From: Mucilaginibacter sp.
GTDB taxonomy: Bacteria > Bacteroidota > Bacteroidia > Sphingobacteriales > Sphingobacteriaceae
Reading direction: 5' to 3'
Length of the DNA: 49,974 nt
Assembly: GCF_028288105.1 (NCBI RefSeq)
Contig: NZ_JAQBOI010000230.1
Coordinates: forward strand, 1 to 49,974
Part shown: piece after piece, positions 35,931 through 43,154 of the stretch
Layout of the letters: each line of letters begins with the position of its first letter
How positions within the stretch are numbered: the first letter of the stretch is position 1
Made by a program: the position numbers and the translations under genes
Notes under the pieces: generated by a model
Seen by the model: only the letters and a program-made list of their open reading frames with translations
The model's database searches: none
What the model was told of the DNA's origin: nothing

Positions 35931-35959
35931 ATTTTACGCTTTAAATAAAATATTTGAAA

Positions 35960-37894
35960 ATGAGTTTAGATGCTAAAATTCCGCAAGGCCCATTAGCCGA
36001 AAAATGGAGCAAGCATAAATTTAACTTAAAGCTGGTTAACCCCTCCAATAAGCGTAAGTACGATGTTATTGTTGTAGGTACAGGTTTAGCCGGTGCATCT
36101 GCAGCGGCATCACTGGCCGAGCTTGGTTACAACGTTAAGTCATTCTGCTTTCAGGATAGCCCGCGCCGTGCGCACTCTATTGCTGCACAGGGTGGTATAA
36201 ACGCCGCAAAAAATTATCAAAACGATGGCGATAGCGTTTATCGCTTGTTCTACGATACTATTAAAGGTGGTGATTACCGCGCCCGCGAAGGCAACGTTTA
36301 CCGCCTTGCCGAGGTATCTGTAAATATTATTGACCAGTGTGTTGCGCAAGGCGTACCGTTTGCCCGCGAATACGGCGGCTTGCTGGATAACCGTTCATTC
36401 GGTGGTTCGCAGGTATCACGTACGTTTTACGCGCGTGGCCAAACAGGCCAGCAATTATTGTTAGGTGCTTATTCGGCATTAAACCGCCAGATCCATCTTG
36501 GCAAAGTAAAAATGTACACCCGTACCGAGATGCTGGACGTGGTTGTTGTTGACGGCCATGCCAAAGGTATTGTTACCCGTAACTTAAAAACCGGCGAGAT
36601 TGAAACGCATGCCGGGCATGCAGTATTATTGGCAACAGGTGGTTATGGTAACGTTTTCTATCTGTCTACAAATGCTATTGGTAGTAATGTAACGGCAGCG
36701 TGGAGAGCCCACAAACGTGGTGCTTACTTTGCTAATCCTTGCTATACACAAATTCACCCGACCTGTATCCCGGTTACCGGCGATCATCAGAGCAAGCTTA
36801 CGCTGATGTCTGAATCGTTACGTAACGATGGCCGTGTTTGGGCGCCTAAAACGGTTGAAACAGCACAAAAACTTCAAAAGAAGGAGATCACCGCTTCGCA
36901 GGTTAAGGAAGAGGATAGAGATTACTTCCTGGAAAGAAAATACCCATCATTCGGTAACCTTGTTCCACGCGATGTGGCTTCACGTAACGCCAAAGAAATG
37001 TCTGATGAGGGCAAAGGTGTAGGTACTACAGGTTTAGCTGTTTATCTTGATTTTGCCGAGGCCATACAACGTTTAGGTGAAGATACCGTACGTGCTAAAT
37101 ATGGTAACTTATTTGACATGTACCTGCAAATTACGGACGAGAACCCGTACAAGCAGCCAATGCGTATTTACCCTGCGGTACACTATACCATGGGCGGCCT
37201 TTGGGTTGATTATAACTTAAGCACAAACGTACCGGGATTATATGCCATGGGCGAATGTAATTTTAGCGACCACGGCGCAAACCGACTTGGTGCATCAGCA
37301 TTGATGCAGGGCTTATCTGACGGTTACTTTGTTATCCCTTACACTTTGGGCGATTACCTGGCTACTATAGGCCCTAAAAAGGTTGATACTAACCACCCTG
37401 CTTTTGAACAAACTAAACAGGATGTGATTGCTTACAACAACAAACTGCTTGCCTTAAAAGGAAATAAAACAGTTGTTGAATACCACCGCGAACTGGGCCA
37501 CATTATGTGGGAATACTGTGGTATGGCACGTACCGAAGAAGGTTTGACCAAAGCAAAAGGACTTATCAAAGAACTAAAAGCTGATTTTTGGAAGAACGCT
37601 ATTGTAACCGGCGAAAATGATGAAGTGAACGCAGCCCTTGAAAGAGCCGGCCGTGTAGCAGACTTTATAGAGCTTGGTGAGCTGATGGTTACCGACGCAT
37701 TAAACCGTCGCGAATCATGTGGTGGTCACTTCCGTCTGGAATCGCAAACAGAAGAAGGCGAAGCCTTACGCGATGACGATAACTTTGCTTTTGTATCGGC
37801 ATGGGAATTTACCGGCGAAAACCAGGAAGAAGTGCTGCACAAAGAGGAGCTGATTTTTGAAAATGTTAAGTTAACACAACGTAGTTATAAGTAG
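35960..37894 (+). CDS. sdhA: Succinate dehydrogenase/fumarate reductase flavoprotein subunit
   Basis: 644 residues from the ATG at 35960 (a TTG two codons earlier is less likely). The FAD-binding motif [19 protein letters not shown] and the flavin-linking histidine region [15 protein letters not shown] are at the N-terminus. Substrate-site blocks are [22 protein letters not shown] and [20 protein letters not shown]. It oxidises succinate to fumarate in the cytoplasmic part of complex II. It follows sdhC by 29 bases. Its TAG stop abuts a repeat (37895 on) that precedes the inserted four-helix-bundle gene, so sdhA and sdhB are 475 bases apart instead of the usual few dozen. Confidence 0.97.
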   Translation: MSLDAKIPQGPLAEKWSKHKFNLKLVNPSNKRKYDVIVVGTGLAGASAAASLAELGYNVKSFCFQDSPRRAHSIAAQGGINAAKNYQNDGDSVYRLFYDTIKGGDYRAREGNVYRLAEVSVNIIDQCVAQGVPFAREYGGLLDNRSFGGSQVSRTFYARGQTGQQLLLGAYSALNRQIHLGKVKMYTRTEMLDVVVVDGHAKGIVTRNLKTGEIETHAGHAVLLATGGYGNVFYLSTNAIGSNVTAAWRAHKRGAYFANPCYTQIHPTCIPVTGDHQSKLTLMSESLRNDGRVWAPKTVETAQKLQKKEITASQVKEEDRDYFLERKYPSFGNLVPRDVASRNAKEMSDEGKGVGTTGLAVYLDFAEAIQRLGEDTVRAKYGNLFDMYLQITDENPYKQPMRIYPAVHYTMGGLWVDYNLSTNVPGLYAMGECNFSDHGANRLGASALMQGLSDGYFVIPYTLGDYLATIGPKKVDTNHPAFEQTKQDVIAYNNKLLALKGNKTVVEYHRELGHIMWEYCGMARTEEGLTKAKGLIKELKADFWKNAIVTGENDEVNAALERAGRVADFIELGELMVTDALNRRESCGGHFRLESQTEEGEALRDDDNFAFVSAWEFTGENQEEVLHKEELIFENVKLTQRSYK

Positions 37895-37975
37895 GAGATT
37901 TGAGACGTTAGATATGAGATTTGAGACTGCAATGTTCTTTTCTCAAATCTCACGTCTCATATCTAACATCTAATA
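37895..37975. repeat. Left flank repeats (GAGATTTGAGA type) of the four-helix-bundle gene
   Basis: Starting directly after the sdhA stop, GAGATTTGAGA-type words occur in one direction (37895-37926) and then as complements (37941-37970). TTAGATATGAGA (37908-37919) pairs with TCTCATATCTAA (37955-37966), and GATTTGAGA (37918-37926) with TCTCAAATC (37941-37949), so alternative hairpins can form. Similar words occur on the right flank at 38332-38362. Confidence 0.85.
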
Positions 37976-37977
37976 AG

Positions 37978-38343
37978 ATGCATAATCTGAAGGAACTGAA
38001 AGTTTGGAACAAAGCAATGGATCTGGCAGTAGACGTTTACAAAGCCACTTCAAATTTTCCAAATGATGAGCGTTTTGGTTTAACAAGCCAGTTAAGACGT
38101 GCAGCTGTTTCTATTCCTTCAAACATCGCAGAGGGTGCTGGCAGAAATTCTAATAAAGAGTTCTGTAATTTTTTAGGTATAGCCAATGGCTCATCGTACG
38201 AAGTACAAACCCAACTGGTTATATCAAATAAGTTAAGTTTATTAAATACCGATTTGCTGAATGGATTATTACAACAGATTGAAGAATTGCAAAAGATGAA
38301 TTATGCATTTCAACAGATGTTAAACAAACCGTCTCAAATCTAA
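37978..38343 (+). CDS. Four-helix-bundle protein (S23 / 23S rRNA intervening-sequence protein family)
   Basis: 121 residues from ATG 37978; an earlier frame opening (37921) lies inside the repeat. The family signature is plain: [51 protein letters not shown], then [19 protein letters not shown]. This is the S23 family (PF05635), first found encoded in intervening sequences of 23S rRNA and structurally related to Avd of diversity-generating retroelements. It forms pentamers and is basic on one side, so nucleic-acid binding is likely. Its last codons and stop (CTCAAATCTAA) are made by the flanking repeat itself. It sits between sdhA and sdhB, same direction, and would be co-transcribed. Confidence 0.93.
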   Translation: MHNLKELKVWNKAMDLAVDVYKATSNFPNDERFGLTSQLRRAAVSIPSNIAEGAGRNSNKEFCNFLGIANGSSYEVQTQLVISNKLSLLNTDLLNGLLQQIEELQKMNYAFQQMLNKPSQI

Positions 38344-38372
38344 AATCTCATATCTCAAATCTAATTAAGATG
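38331..38372. repeat. Right flank repeats of the four-helix-bundle gene
   Basis: GTCTCAAATC (38331-38340), ATCTCATATCTC and CAAATCT follow each other up to the sdhB start. The last part AAATCTAATTAAGATG (38357-38372) repeats the sequence before the four-helix-bundle start, ACATCTAATAAGATG (37966-37980). Such near-direct repeats at both ends look like the footprint of an insertion. Confidence 0.8.
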
Positions 38373-39158
38373 AGTGGACACATGAACCTGACGCTGAAAG
38401 TATGGCGCCAAAAAAATACACAAGCACCGGGCAAGTTTGTGACCTATAAGGCCGAAAATATTTCGCCGGATATGTCGTTCCTGGAAATGCTTGACGTGGT
38501 GAACGAAAGCCTTACCCGTAAAAATGAAGAGCCTATTTATTTTGATCATGACTGTCGTGAAGGTATTTGCGGCTCTTGCTCATTATATATTAACGGCCAT
38601 CCGCACGGCCCTAAAAAGGCTATTACAACGTGCCAGTTACACATGCGTACCTTTAGCGATGGCGAAACCATCACTATAGAGCCATGGCGTTCGGCAGCGT
38701 TCCCGATAGTGAAGGATTTGGCGACAGACCGTTCTGCTTTCGACCGTATCCAACAGGCTGGTGGTTATGTATCTGTAAATACAGGTGGCGTACCCGATGC
38801 CAATGTGATGCCGATCCCTAAGGTAATTGCCGACGAGGCTTTCAACTCGGCTACTTGTATTGGTTGCGGTGCTTGTGTTGCTGCATGTAAAAATGCATCG
38901 GCAATGCTGTTCACTTCGGCAAAAATTACCCAGTTAGGTTTATTACCACAAGGCCAGCCAGAGCGTTACAGCCGTGTGCAAGCCATGGTTGCCCAAATGG
39001 ATGCAGAAGGTTTTGGTAACTGTACCAACACCGGCGCCTGCGAAGCAGAATGCCCTAAAGAAATTACATTGAACAATATAGCTTTCATGAATAATGATTT
39101 CTTCAGCGCCAAACTATTTAGGGAAGAACACGCGCATGACCATAGCGGCGGCGAGTAA
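38370..39158 (+). CDS. sdhB: Succinate dehydrogenase/fumarate reductase iron-sulfur subunit
   Basis: 262 residues. Cysteines of the 2Fe-2S ferredoxin domain are in [16 protein letters not shown] and a later TTC (about 57-88); the C-terminal domain holds [15 protein letters not shown] and [14 protein letters not shown] for the 4Fe-4S and 3Fe-4S clusters. It links the flavoprotein to the cytochrome anchor. It starts [10 protein letters not shown]; the second Met is a possible alternative start. Its upstream region has been replaced by the repeat flank of the four-helix-bundle insert, so its translation may depend on that insert's transcript. A strong terminator follows. Confidence 0.96.
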   Translation: MSGHMNLTLKVWRQKNTQAPGKFVTYKAENISPDMSFLEMLDVVNESLTRKNEEPIYFDHDCREGICGSCSLYINGHPHGPKKAITTCQLHMRTFSDGETITIEPWRSAAFPIVKDLATDRSAFDRIQQAGGYVSVNTGGVPDANVMPIPKVIADEAFNSATCIGCGACVAACKNASAMLFTSAKITQLGLLPQGQPERYSRVQAMVAQMDAEGFGNCTNTGACEAECPKEITLNNIAFMNNDFFSAKLFREEHAHDHSGGE

Positions 39159-39184
39159 TATTTATAATACTGATCTTACAATAT

Positions 39185-39219
39185 AACAAAGCCCGGCTGC
39201 ATTGCAACCGGGCTTTGTT
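39185..39219. terminator. Terminator between sdhB and the thioredoxin-like gene
   Basis: AACAAAGCCCGG (39185-39196) pairs perfectly with CCGGGCTTTGTT (39208-39219); it can serve both converging genes. Confidence 0.88.
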
Positions 39220-39235
39220 ATTATTTGTAGTTTGA

Positions 39236-39715
39236 TTACGCCTTTTTAACGGTAGCGATTAGGTCTTTTATTTCGGGCACTTTTTCATAGGCCTGTACCA
39301 GTTTGCCTTTATGATCGTAAATGGCAATATATGGGGTATGTTTAAGCTGATAATATTTCTGAACGGTATAAGTATATCCCTCGGTGCCTAAAGTGAAGTT
39401 AGGCCAGGCAGTAAGGCCATAATCGTTCTGAAAGCTTTTTACCATCTTTATATCGGTAAAGGTTATCATCACCACCTGGATATCTTTAAAGCTTTTCATA
39501 ACGGGTTTCATGTCATTTATAAGCTTTTGGCAATGGGCGCAATCCGGTGCGAAATAGATAAGCATAACCGGTTTATCCTTTTTCAGATCGGCAGGCGTAG
39601 TATAAACATCCTTGGTGGTTAAAATTTTATAGGGTGCAATTACGGGTGGTGTAGTTTGCGCGTTTGAACACCCCGCGGCTATTAGCAGGGTAAAAACAAA
39701 AATTAATCGCTTCAT
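39236..39715 (-). CDS. Thioredoxin-like lipoprotein
   Basis: 159 residues from the ATG at 39715; the in-frame ATG at 39733 adds six residues ahead of the signal peptide and is less likely. Lipidation at Cys16 (LLIAAGC). A thioredoxin fold follows with active site CAHC (Cys59 and Cys62) in YFAPDCAHCQKL and a cis-proline region KHTPYIAIYDHKGKL. It is an envelope thiol-disulfide protein of the TlpA/ResA kind, probably a reductase for periplasmic cysteines. It starts 31 bases after the end of the Gfo/Idh/MocA gene on the same strand and may be co-transcribed. Confidence 0.88.
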   Translation of the reverse strand: MKRLIFVFTLLIAAGCSNAQTTPPVIAPYKILTTKDVYTTPADLKKDKPVMLIYFAPDCAHCQKLINDMKPVMKSFKDIQVVMITFTDIKMVKSFQNDYGLTAWPNFTLGTEGYTYTVQKYYQLKHTPYIAIYDHKGKLVQAYEKVPEIKDLIATVKKA

Positions 39716-39746
39716 TTCTTTTATATAAGGCATTGTGTTGTTTCAT

Positions 39747-40763
39747 TTAAGCTTCCAGCAATTCCAGCTGCCAGGCAATATGTTCTTCAGTTACAGGGTA
39801 TAACGCATTATTGCGTATTGTATGATAAACCGCATCAAATATCTGGTTATAGTCGCCTTTAACCGATGGTACAGTCTCCACGCGTTTTTCGTTATCAATA
39901 GTTACAATAGTAAGCTGGCCTTCGTTGCCGGCAGGTTCTATTCCGTATGCAGGGTTGGTAGGCATCATGCCTTTATTCAGCTGTGCTTCCTGTACATCGC
40001 TGCGGTTTTTAATAAAACTTCCTAAGGTGCCGTTAACCCAAAATCCGGGGGTATCACCCGCAATTTGCAAGCCCGATGTTAAGTAAACATTTAGTTGGTT
40101 AGGGTATATCAAATGGTAATGGAAGTAATCGGGCACTTCAGACCCTTCGCGATAAATACCTGTGGTTTTATGGAATGATAAAGGCCTGCCAAATAAAGCT
40201 ATGGTATTATCTATTAAATGTGCACCCAGGTCATAAACCAAACCGCCGGCAGGTACACCTTTGGTTTCTTTAAAAGATTTTACACCGATAGCTGCTTTAT
40301 ACCTGTCCATCCGGAAGGTAACCTCAATTAAATTACCTAACCGGCCGCTTTCAATTACTTCTTTAGTAGATAGAAACCCGCTATCGTACCGGCGGTTTTG
40401 GTAAACCATCAGGTGTTTGTTTAGCTGGCGGGCGGTATCAAAAAGTTGCTTTACCTCGGCCGAGGTGGCGGCTGCCGGTTTTTCGAGTAATACATGCTTG
40501 CCTGCTTTCATAGCCATCATGGCGTGTTCAAAATGCAGGTTGCTGGGGGTGTTTACAATGATCAGCTCTATCTCATCATCGTTCAATAACTCATCAATAG
40601 AGTTATAGCTGAGGATATCGGGATAAATATTGACCGCTTTTTTTTCGTGGCGCTCAACTATCGCCTTAAGGGTAAACCCCGGATTTGTATTAATAAATGG
40701 CGCATGAAAAATACGCCCCGACATACCATAGGCCATTAAGCCCGTAACTATTGGTGCAGACAT
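39747..40763 (-). CDS. Gfo/Idh/MocA family NAD(P)-dependent oxidoreductase
   Basis: 338 residues, the normal length. N-terminal Rossmann domain (GLMAYGMSGRIFHAPF as nucleotide loop; IVNTPSNLHFEHAMMAMKAGKHVLLEKP with the family EKP motif, Lys as catalytic partner) and a C-terminal alpha/beta domain (FRMDRYKAAIGVKSFKETKG, YDLGAHLIDNTIALFGRP). Such enzymes oxidise or reduce sugars, inositols or biliverdin-like substrates; the exact one cannot be read. It is cytoplasmic. No partner gene nearby fixes its pathway. Confidence 0.93.
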   Translation of the reverse strand: MSAPIVTGLMAYGMSGRIFHAPFINTNPGFTLKAIVERHEKKAVNIYPDILSYNSIDELLNDDEIELIIVNTPSNLHFEHAMMAMKAGKHVLLEKPAAATSAEVKQLFDTARQLNKHLMVYQNRRYDSGFLSTKEVIESGRLGNLIEVTFRMDRYKAAIGVKSFKETKGVPAGGLVYDLGAHLIDNTIALFGRPLSFHKTTGIYREGSEVPDYFHYHLIYPNQLNVYLTSGLQIAGDTPGFWVNGTLGSFIKNRSDVQEAQLNKGMMPTNPAYGIEPAGNEGQLTIVTIDNEKRVETVPSVKGDYNQIFDAVYHTIRNNALYPVTEEHIAWQLELLEA

Positions 40764-40814
40764 GGTGGTAAATTTATCATAATAACAGGTATCAACATAA
40801 ATTATCTAAAATAA

Positions 40815-40846
40815 AAAAAGGGATAAGCGTATGCCCATCCCTTTTT
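40815..40846 (-). terminator. Terminator of the DUF4142 gene
   Basis: AAAAAGGGAT (40815-40824) pairs with ATCCCTTTTT (40837-40846); on the minus strand the stem is followed by T's. Confidence 0.85.
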
Positions 40847-40867
40847 ATGTATTAAAATAAGCCGGGC

Positions 40868-41449
40868 TTATTTCATGCTGCTTTGTATCGCTTCAATTTT
40901 AGCTAAGTGCGCTTTAACTGTAGGTAATGTTTTAGTAGCAAAAGCCATTAAGTCGGCATCTTTACAATTTTTAGAGGCATCTTCTAACATCGAAGCTACT
41001 TTTTTATGCCCGTCAACCATGGCATCAACATAAGCTTTATCAAAATCTTTACCTGTTTTTGCACCAATATCGGCAGCCTTTTTTTGGTGTTCTTCATCGG
41101 GGGCTACCGGTAAAGTAATGTTTTTAGTTTTAGCTATCGCCATTAATTCTTCGTTGGCTTTGGTATGATCGGTAACCATCATAGCACCAAATTCTTTTAC
41201 CTGCGGGTTGGTCGCTTTTTCTGCAGCTAATTTGCCCATTGCAACTTCGGCCAAACCGGCATTAGCTGCATCTGTAGCAAATTTTGAATCATTAGCATCA
41301 ACTGCAATACCGGTTGATCCGTTGGTGGTTGTGTCTTTAACCGCGTTTACACTGTCGGCGGTTTCTTTACTGTCTTTTGCGGCGTTGTTACAGGCCTGGA
41401 ATGATAGGGCTGCGATAGCCATCATTGCCATTAAACTTAATTTTTTCAT
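40868..41449 (-). CDS. DUF4142 domain lipoprotein
   Basis: 193 residues, lipidated at Cys20 (ALSFQAC). After a Thr/Asp/Asn linker comes a four-helix domain of the DUF4142 type (PF13628, ferritin-like fold): FATDAANAGLAEVAMGKLA, VKEFGAMMVTDHTKANEEL, DFDKAYVDAMVDGHKKVASM, and a last helix LPTVKAHLAKIEAIQ. The characteristic D-H-T-K-A-N is present. The function is unknown; members are envelope proteins, often stress induced. It stands alone with its own terminator, divergent from gcvH. Confidence 0.93.
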   Translation of the reverse strand: MKKLSLMAMMAIAALSFQACNNAAKDSKETADSVNAVKDTTTNGSTGIAVDANDSKFATDAANAGLAEVAMGKLAAEKATNPQVKEFGAMMVTDHTKANEELMAIAKTKNITLPVAPDEEHQKKAADIGAKTGKDFDKAYVDAMVDGHKKVASMLEDASKNCKDADLMAFATKTLPTVKAHLAKIEAIQSSMK

Positions 41450-41543
41450 TTTATAGGTATTTTTTAGTTTTTATAGTTAACAAAATTTACAGCATATGGT
41501 TTTGTTGGCACTTGTTTATCCTCCTGCTTAAATTATCGTAATT

Positions 41544-41573
41544 ATTGTTATACCTTAAAGTTTTATTATTTTT
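41544..41573 (+). promoter_or_regulatory. Promoter of gcvH
   Basis: TTG (41544-41546), 19 bases, TATTTTTG (41566-41573); start predicted near 41580, 14 bases before the ATG. Confidence 0.75.
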
Positions 41574-41593
41574 GAAAACATAAATTAATCAAT

Positions 41594-41974
41594 ATGAATT
41601 TTCCTGCAGAATTAAAATACACAAGCGACCACGAGTGGATCAGGGTTGAGGGCGATGAAGCTTACATTGGTATAACCGAGTTTGCCCAGGGCGAATTAGG
41701 TGACATTGTTTACATTGATATTAACACTGTTGGGCAGGATGTTACAAAAGAATCTGTTTTTGGCACAGTTGAAGCTGTAAAAACGGTATCTGACCTGTTT
41801 ATGCCGGTTGACGGAACCATTTTGGAAGTAAACAAAAAACTGGATAGTCAGCCCGAGTTAGTTAACTCAGACCCTTACGGCGACGGCTGGATGGTGAAGA
41901 TCAAACTTACTAACCCTGCTGATGCGGAAGGCTTACTTTCTGCTGATGCTTACAAAGGCGTTATCGGTCAATAA
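41594..41974 (+). CDS. gcvH: Glycine cleavage system H protein
   Basis: 126 residues, the standard size. It carries the lipoyl domain with the lipoylated lysine Lys63 in [14 protein letters not shown] and the usual start [14 protein letters not shown]. It shuttles the aminomethyl group between the P, T and L proteins of glycine cleavage. The other gcv genes are not in the window, as is common in this phylum, where gcvH is separate. It begins a run of five short-spaced genes (vanZ-like, small lipoprotein, VOC protein) and has a good promoter. Confidence 0.98.
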   Translation: MNFPAELKYTSDHEWIRVEGDEAYIGITEFAQGELGDIVYIDINTVGQDVTKESVFGTVEAVKTVSDLFMPVDGTILEVNKKLDSQPELVNSDPYGDGWMVKIKLTNPADAEGLLSADAYKGVIGQ

Positions 41975-41977
41975 TTG

Positions 41978-42373
41978 ATGAAATTAACGCTAAAATATTA
42001 TGGGCCTGCTATTTTGTGGGCCCTGTTTATTTTAATAATTTGTGCCATACCATTTGGCGACATTGGTAGCTCGAGCCTGTTTTTCCCAGGGTTTGATAAG
42101 CTGGTACATTGCGGGTTGTTTTTTGTGCTATCGGTATTGTATTGTTACGGGAGTATCAGAAAGTGGCAAACCCGTAGTATCCGCATCGAAATAGCAATGA
42201 AAAATACGGTAGTGCTTGTTAGTTATGGCGCTTTAATTGAAATGCTGCAGCGATATATTTTTACCTGGCGCAGCGGCGATTGGAACGATCTTTTAGCTGA
42301 TAGTATTGGCGGATGTATGGGGATATTTGCGGTGTTAATAACCAGTAATGCGATCAATCATGAAAAAAATTAA
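41978..42373 (+). CDS. VanZ-like membrane protein
   Basis: 131 residues with four hydrophobic spans. It starts from ATG 41978, three bases after the gcvH stop. It shows the family pattern: ILWALFILIICAIPFGDI, then FPGFDKLVHCGLFFVLSVLY, and IEMLQRYIFTWRSGDWNDLLADSIGG. VanZ homologues sit in the inner membrane; one gives low-level teicoplanin resistance in enterococci, but most have no known role. In Bacteroidota the gene often follows gcvH, as here, which suggests co-transcription instead of resistance. Confidence 0.9.
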   Translation: MKLTLKYYGPAILWALFILIICAIPFGDIGSSSLFFPGFDKLVHCGLFFVLSVLYCYGSIRKWQTRSIRIEIAMKNTVVLVSYGALIEMLQRYIFTWRSGDWNDLLADSIGGCMGIFAVLITSNAINHEKN

Positions 42374-42497
42374 GTACTTATCCGTGGCTTTGATCTTAAC
42401 AATCGCGCTATCGTCATGCGGTTTGTTTAAGAAAGATTGTAACTGCCCGCATTTTGGCCGGGTAACTAAAAATATTGCCCCAAACTATAATACATGA
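42360..42497 (+). CDS. Small lipoprotein of 45 residues
   Basis: ATG 42360 lies inside the end of the VanZ-like gene (14-base overlap) and the TGA (42495-42497) overlaps the ATG of the next gene as ATGA. It reads MKKIKYLSVALILTIALSSC, a clear lipoprotein signal with Cys20, then GLFKKDCNCPHFGR and a short tail. The double overlap and the signal peptide support a real gene. Cysteines at positions near 27 and 29 (DCNC) could hold a metal or form a disulfide. No function is known. Confidence 0.75.
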   Translation: MKKIKYLSVALILTIALSSCGLFKKDCNCPHFGRVTKNIAPNYNT

Positions 42498-42862
42498 GGA
42501 TAGTCCCGCTATTTAAATGTACCGATATGCAGGCCGCCATCAATTTCTATACAGGCGTCCTAAATTTCAATTTAAAATATCCCGGGGCTACTGCAGCCGA
42601 TGGCGTGGTAGACCTTATTGTTGAAAATGCTGAGTTGCAGCTAACTATTTATGAAAGCCATAGTCTGCTTGGTTCGGTTGCAAACATCTGGGTAGAAAAC
42701 GTAGATGGCCTTTTCCAATTGTATCTTAGCCGGGGGCTCGATATTAGCGGCAAAGAGAATTCACCGGTTCACCAGGGGCCAACCAACCAAACCTGGAGTA
42801 CGCGCGAACTTTATGTAACCGATAAGGATGGCAACACCCTTCGGTTCTGCCAAATGTTATAA
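42494..42862 (+). CDS. VOC family protein (glyoxalase/bleomycin-resistance fold)
   Basis: 122 residues. One VOC module: beta-alpha-beta start IVPLFKCTDMQAAINFYTGVLNF, then ELQLTIYESH, and the end RELYVTDKDGNTLRFCQ, which is typical (D-P/K-D-G-N-x-L-x-F). It resembles bleomycin-resistance-type and glyoxalase-like proteins; the metal ligands of true glyoxalase I are not all evident. The start overlaps the stop of the small lipoprotein (ATGA), so translation is coupled. The substrate is unknown. Confidence 0.9.
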   Translation: MRIVPLFKCTDMQAAINFYTGVLNFNLKYPGATAADGVVDLIVENAELQLTIYESHSLLGSVANIWVENVDGLFQLYLSRGLDISGKENSPVHQGPTNQTWSTRELYVTDKDGNTLRFCQML

Positions 42863-42881
42863 AAATCTTACGTTATCCTTA

Positions 42882-42912
42882 TTTGGATTTGTTTTAAATA
42901 AGCTTACATTTG
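42882..42912 (+). promoter_or_regulatory. Promoter of feoAB
   Basis: TTTG (42882-42885), 19 bases, TACATTTG (42905-42912): a full consensus match. Start is predicted near 42919, 12 bases before feoA. No obvious Fur box was seen. Confidence 0.8.
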
Positions 42913-42930
42913 TAATCTAATTTTACGCAA

Positions 42931-43146
42931 ATGACGCTTGAACAGCTTGGAGTAGGAGAAACAGGAATAGTAAAAGAATTTACTGATCTTGAAATGTCTG
43001 TAAAGCTGATGGAAATGGGTTGCCTTCCCGGCGAATCTGTAAGGGTTTCCCGTATTGCCCCGCTTGGCGACCCTATCGCTATCCATGTATCAGGTTACCA
43101 GCTAAGTTTGCGCAGGTTTGAAGCATCAACCATAATTTTGCAATAG
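42931..43146 (+). CDS. feoA: Ferrous iron transport protein A
   Basis: 71 residues, a single SH3-like FeoA domain: LEQLGVGETGIVKEF, KLMEMGCLPGESVRVSRIAPLGDPIAI, and YQLSLRRFEASTI. The L-x-x-M-G-x-x-P-G motif is diagnostic. It binds FeoB on the cytoplasmic side and is needed for iron uptake. It is eight bases upstream of feoB and shares its promoter. Confidence 0.97.
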   Translation: MTLEQLGVGETGIVKEFTDLEMSVKLMEMGCLPGESVRVSRIAPLGDPIAIHVSGYQLSLRRFEASTIILQ

Positions 43147-43154
43147 TATTTCAC

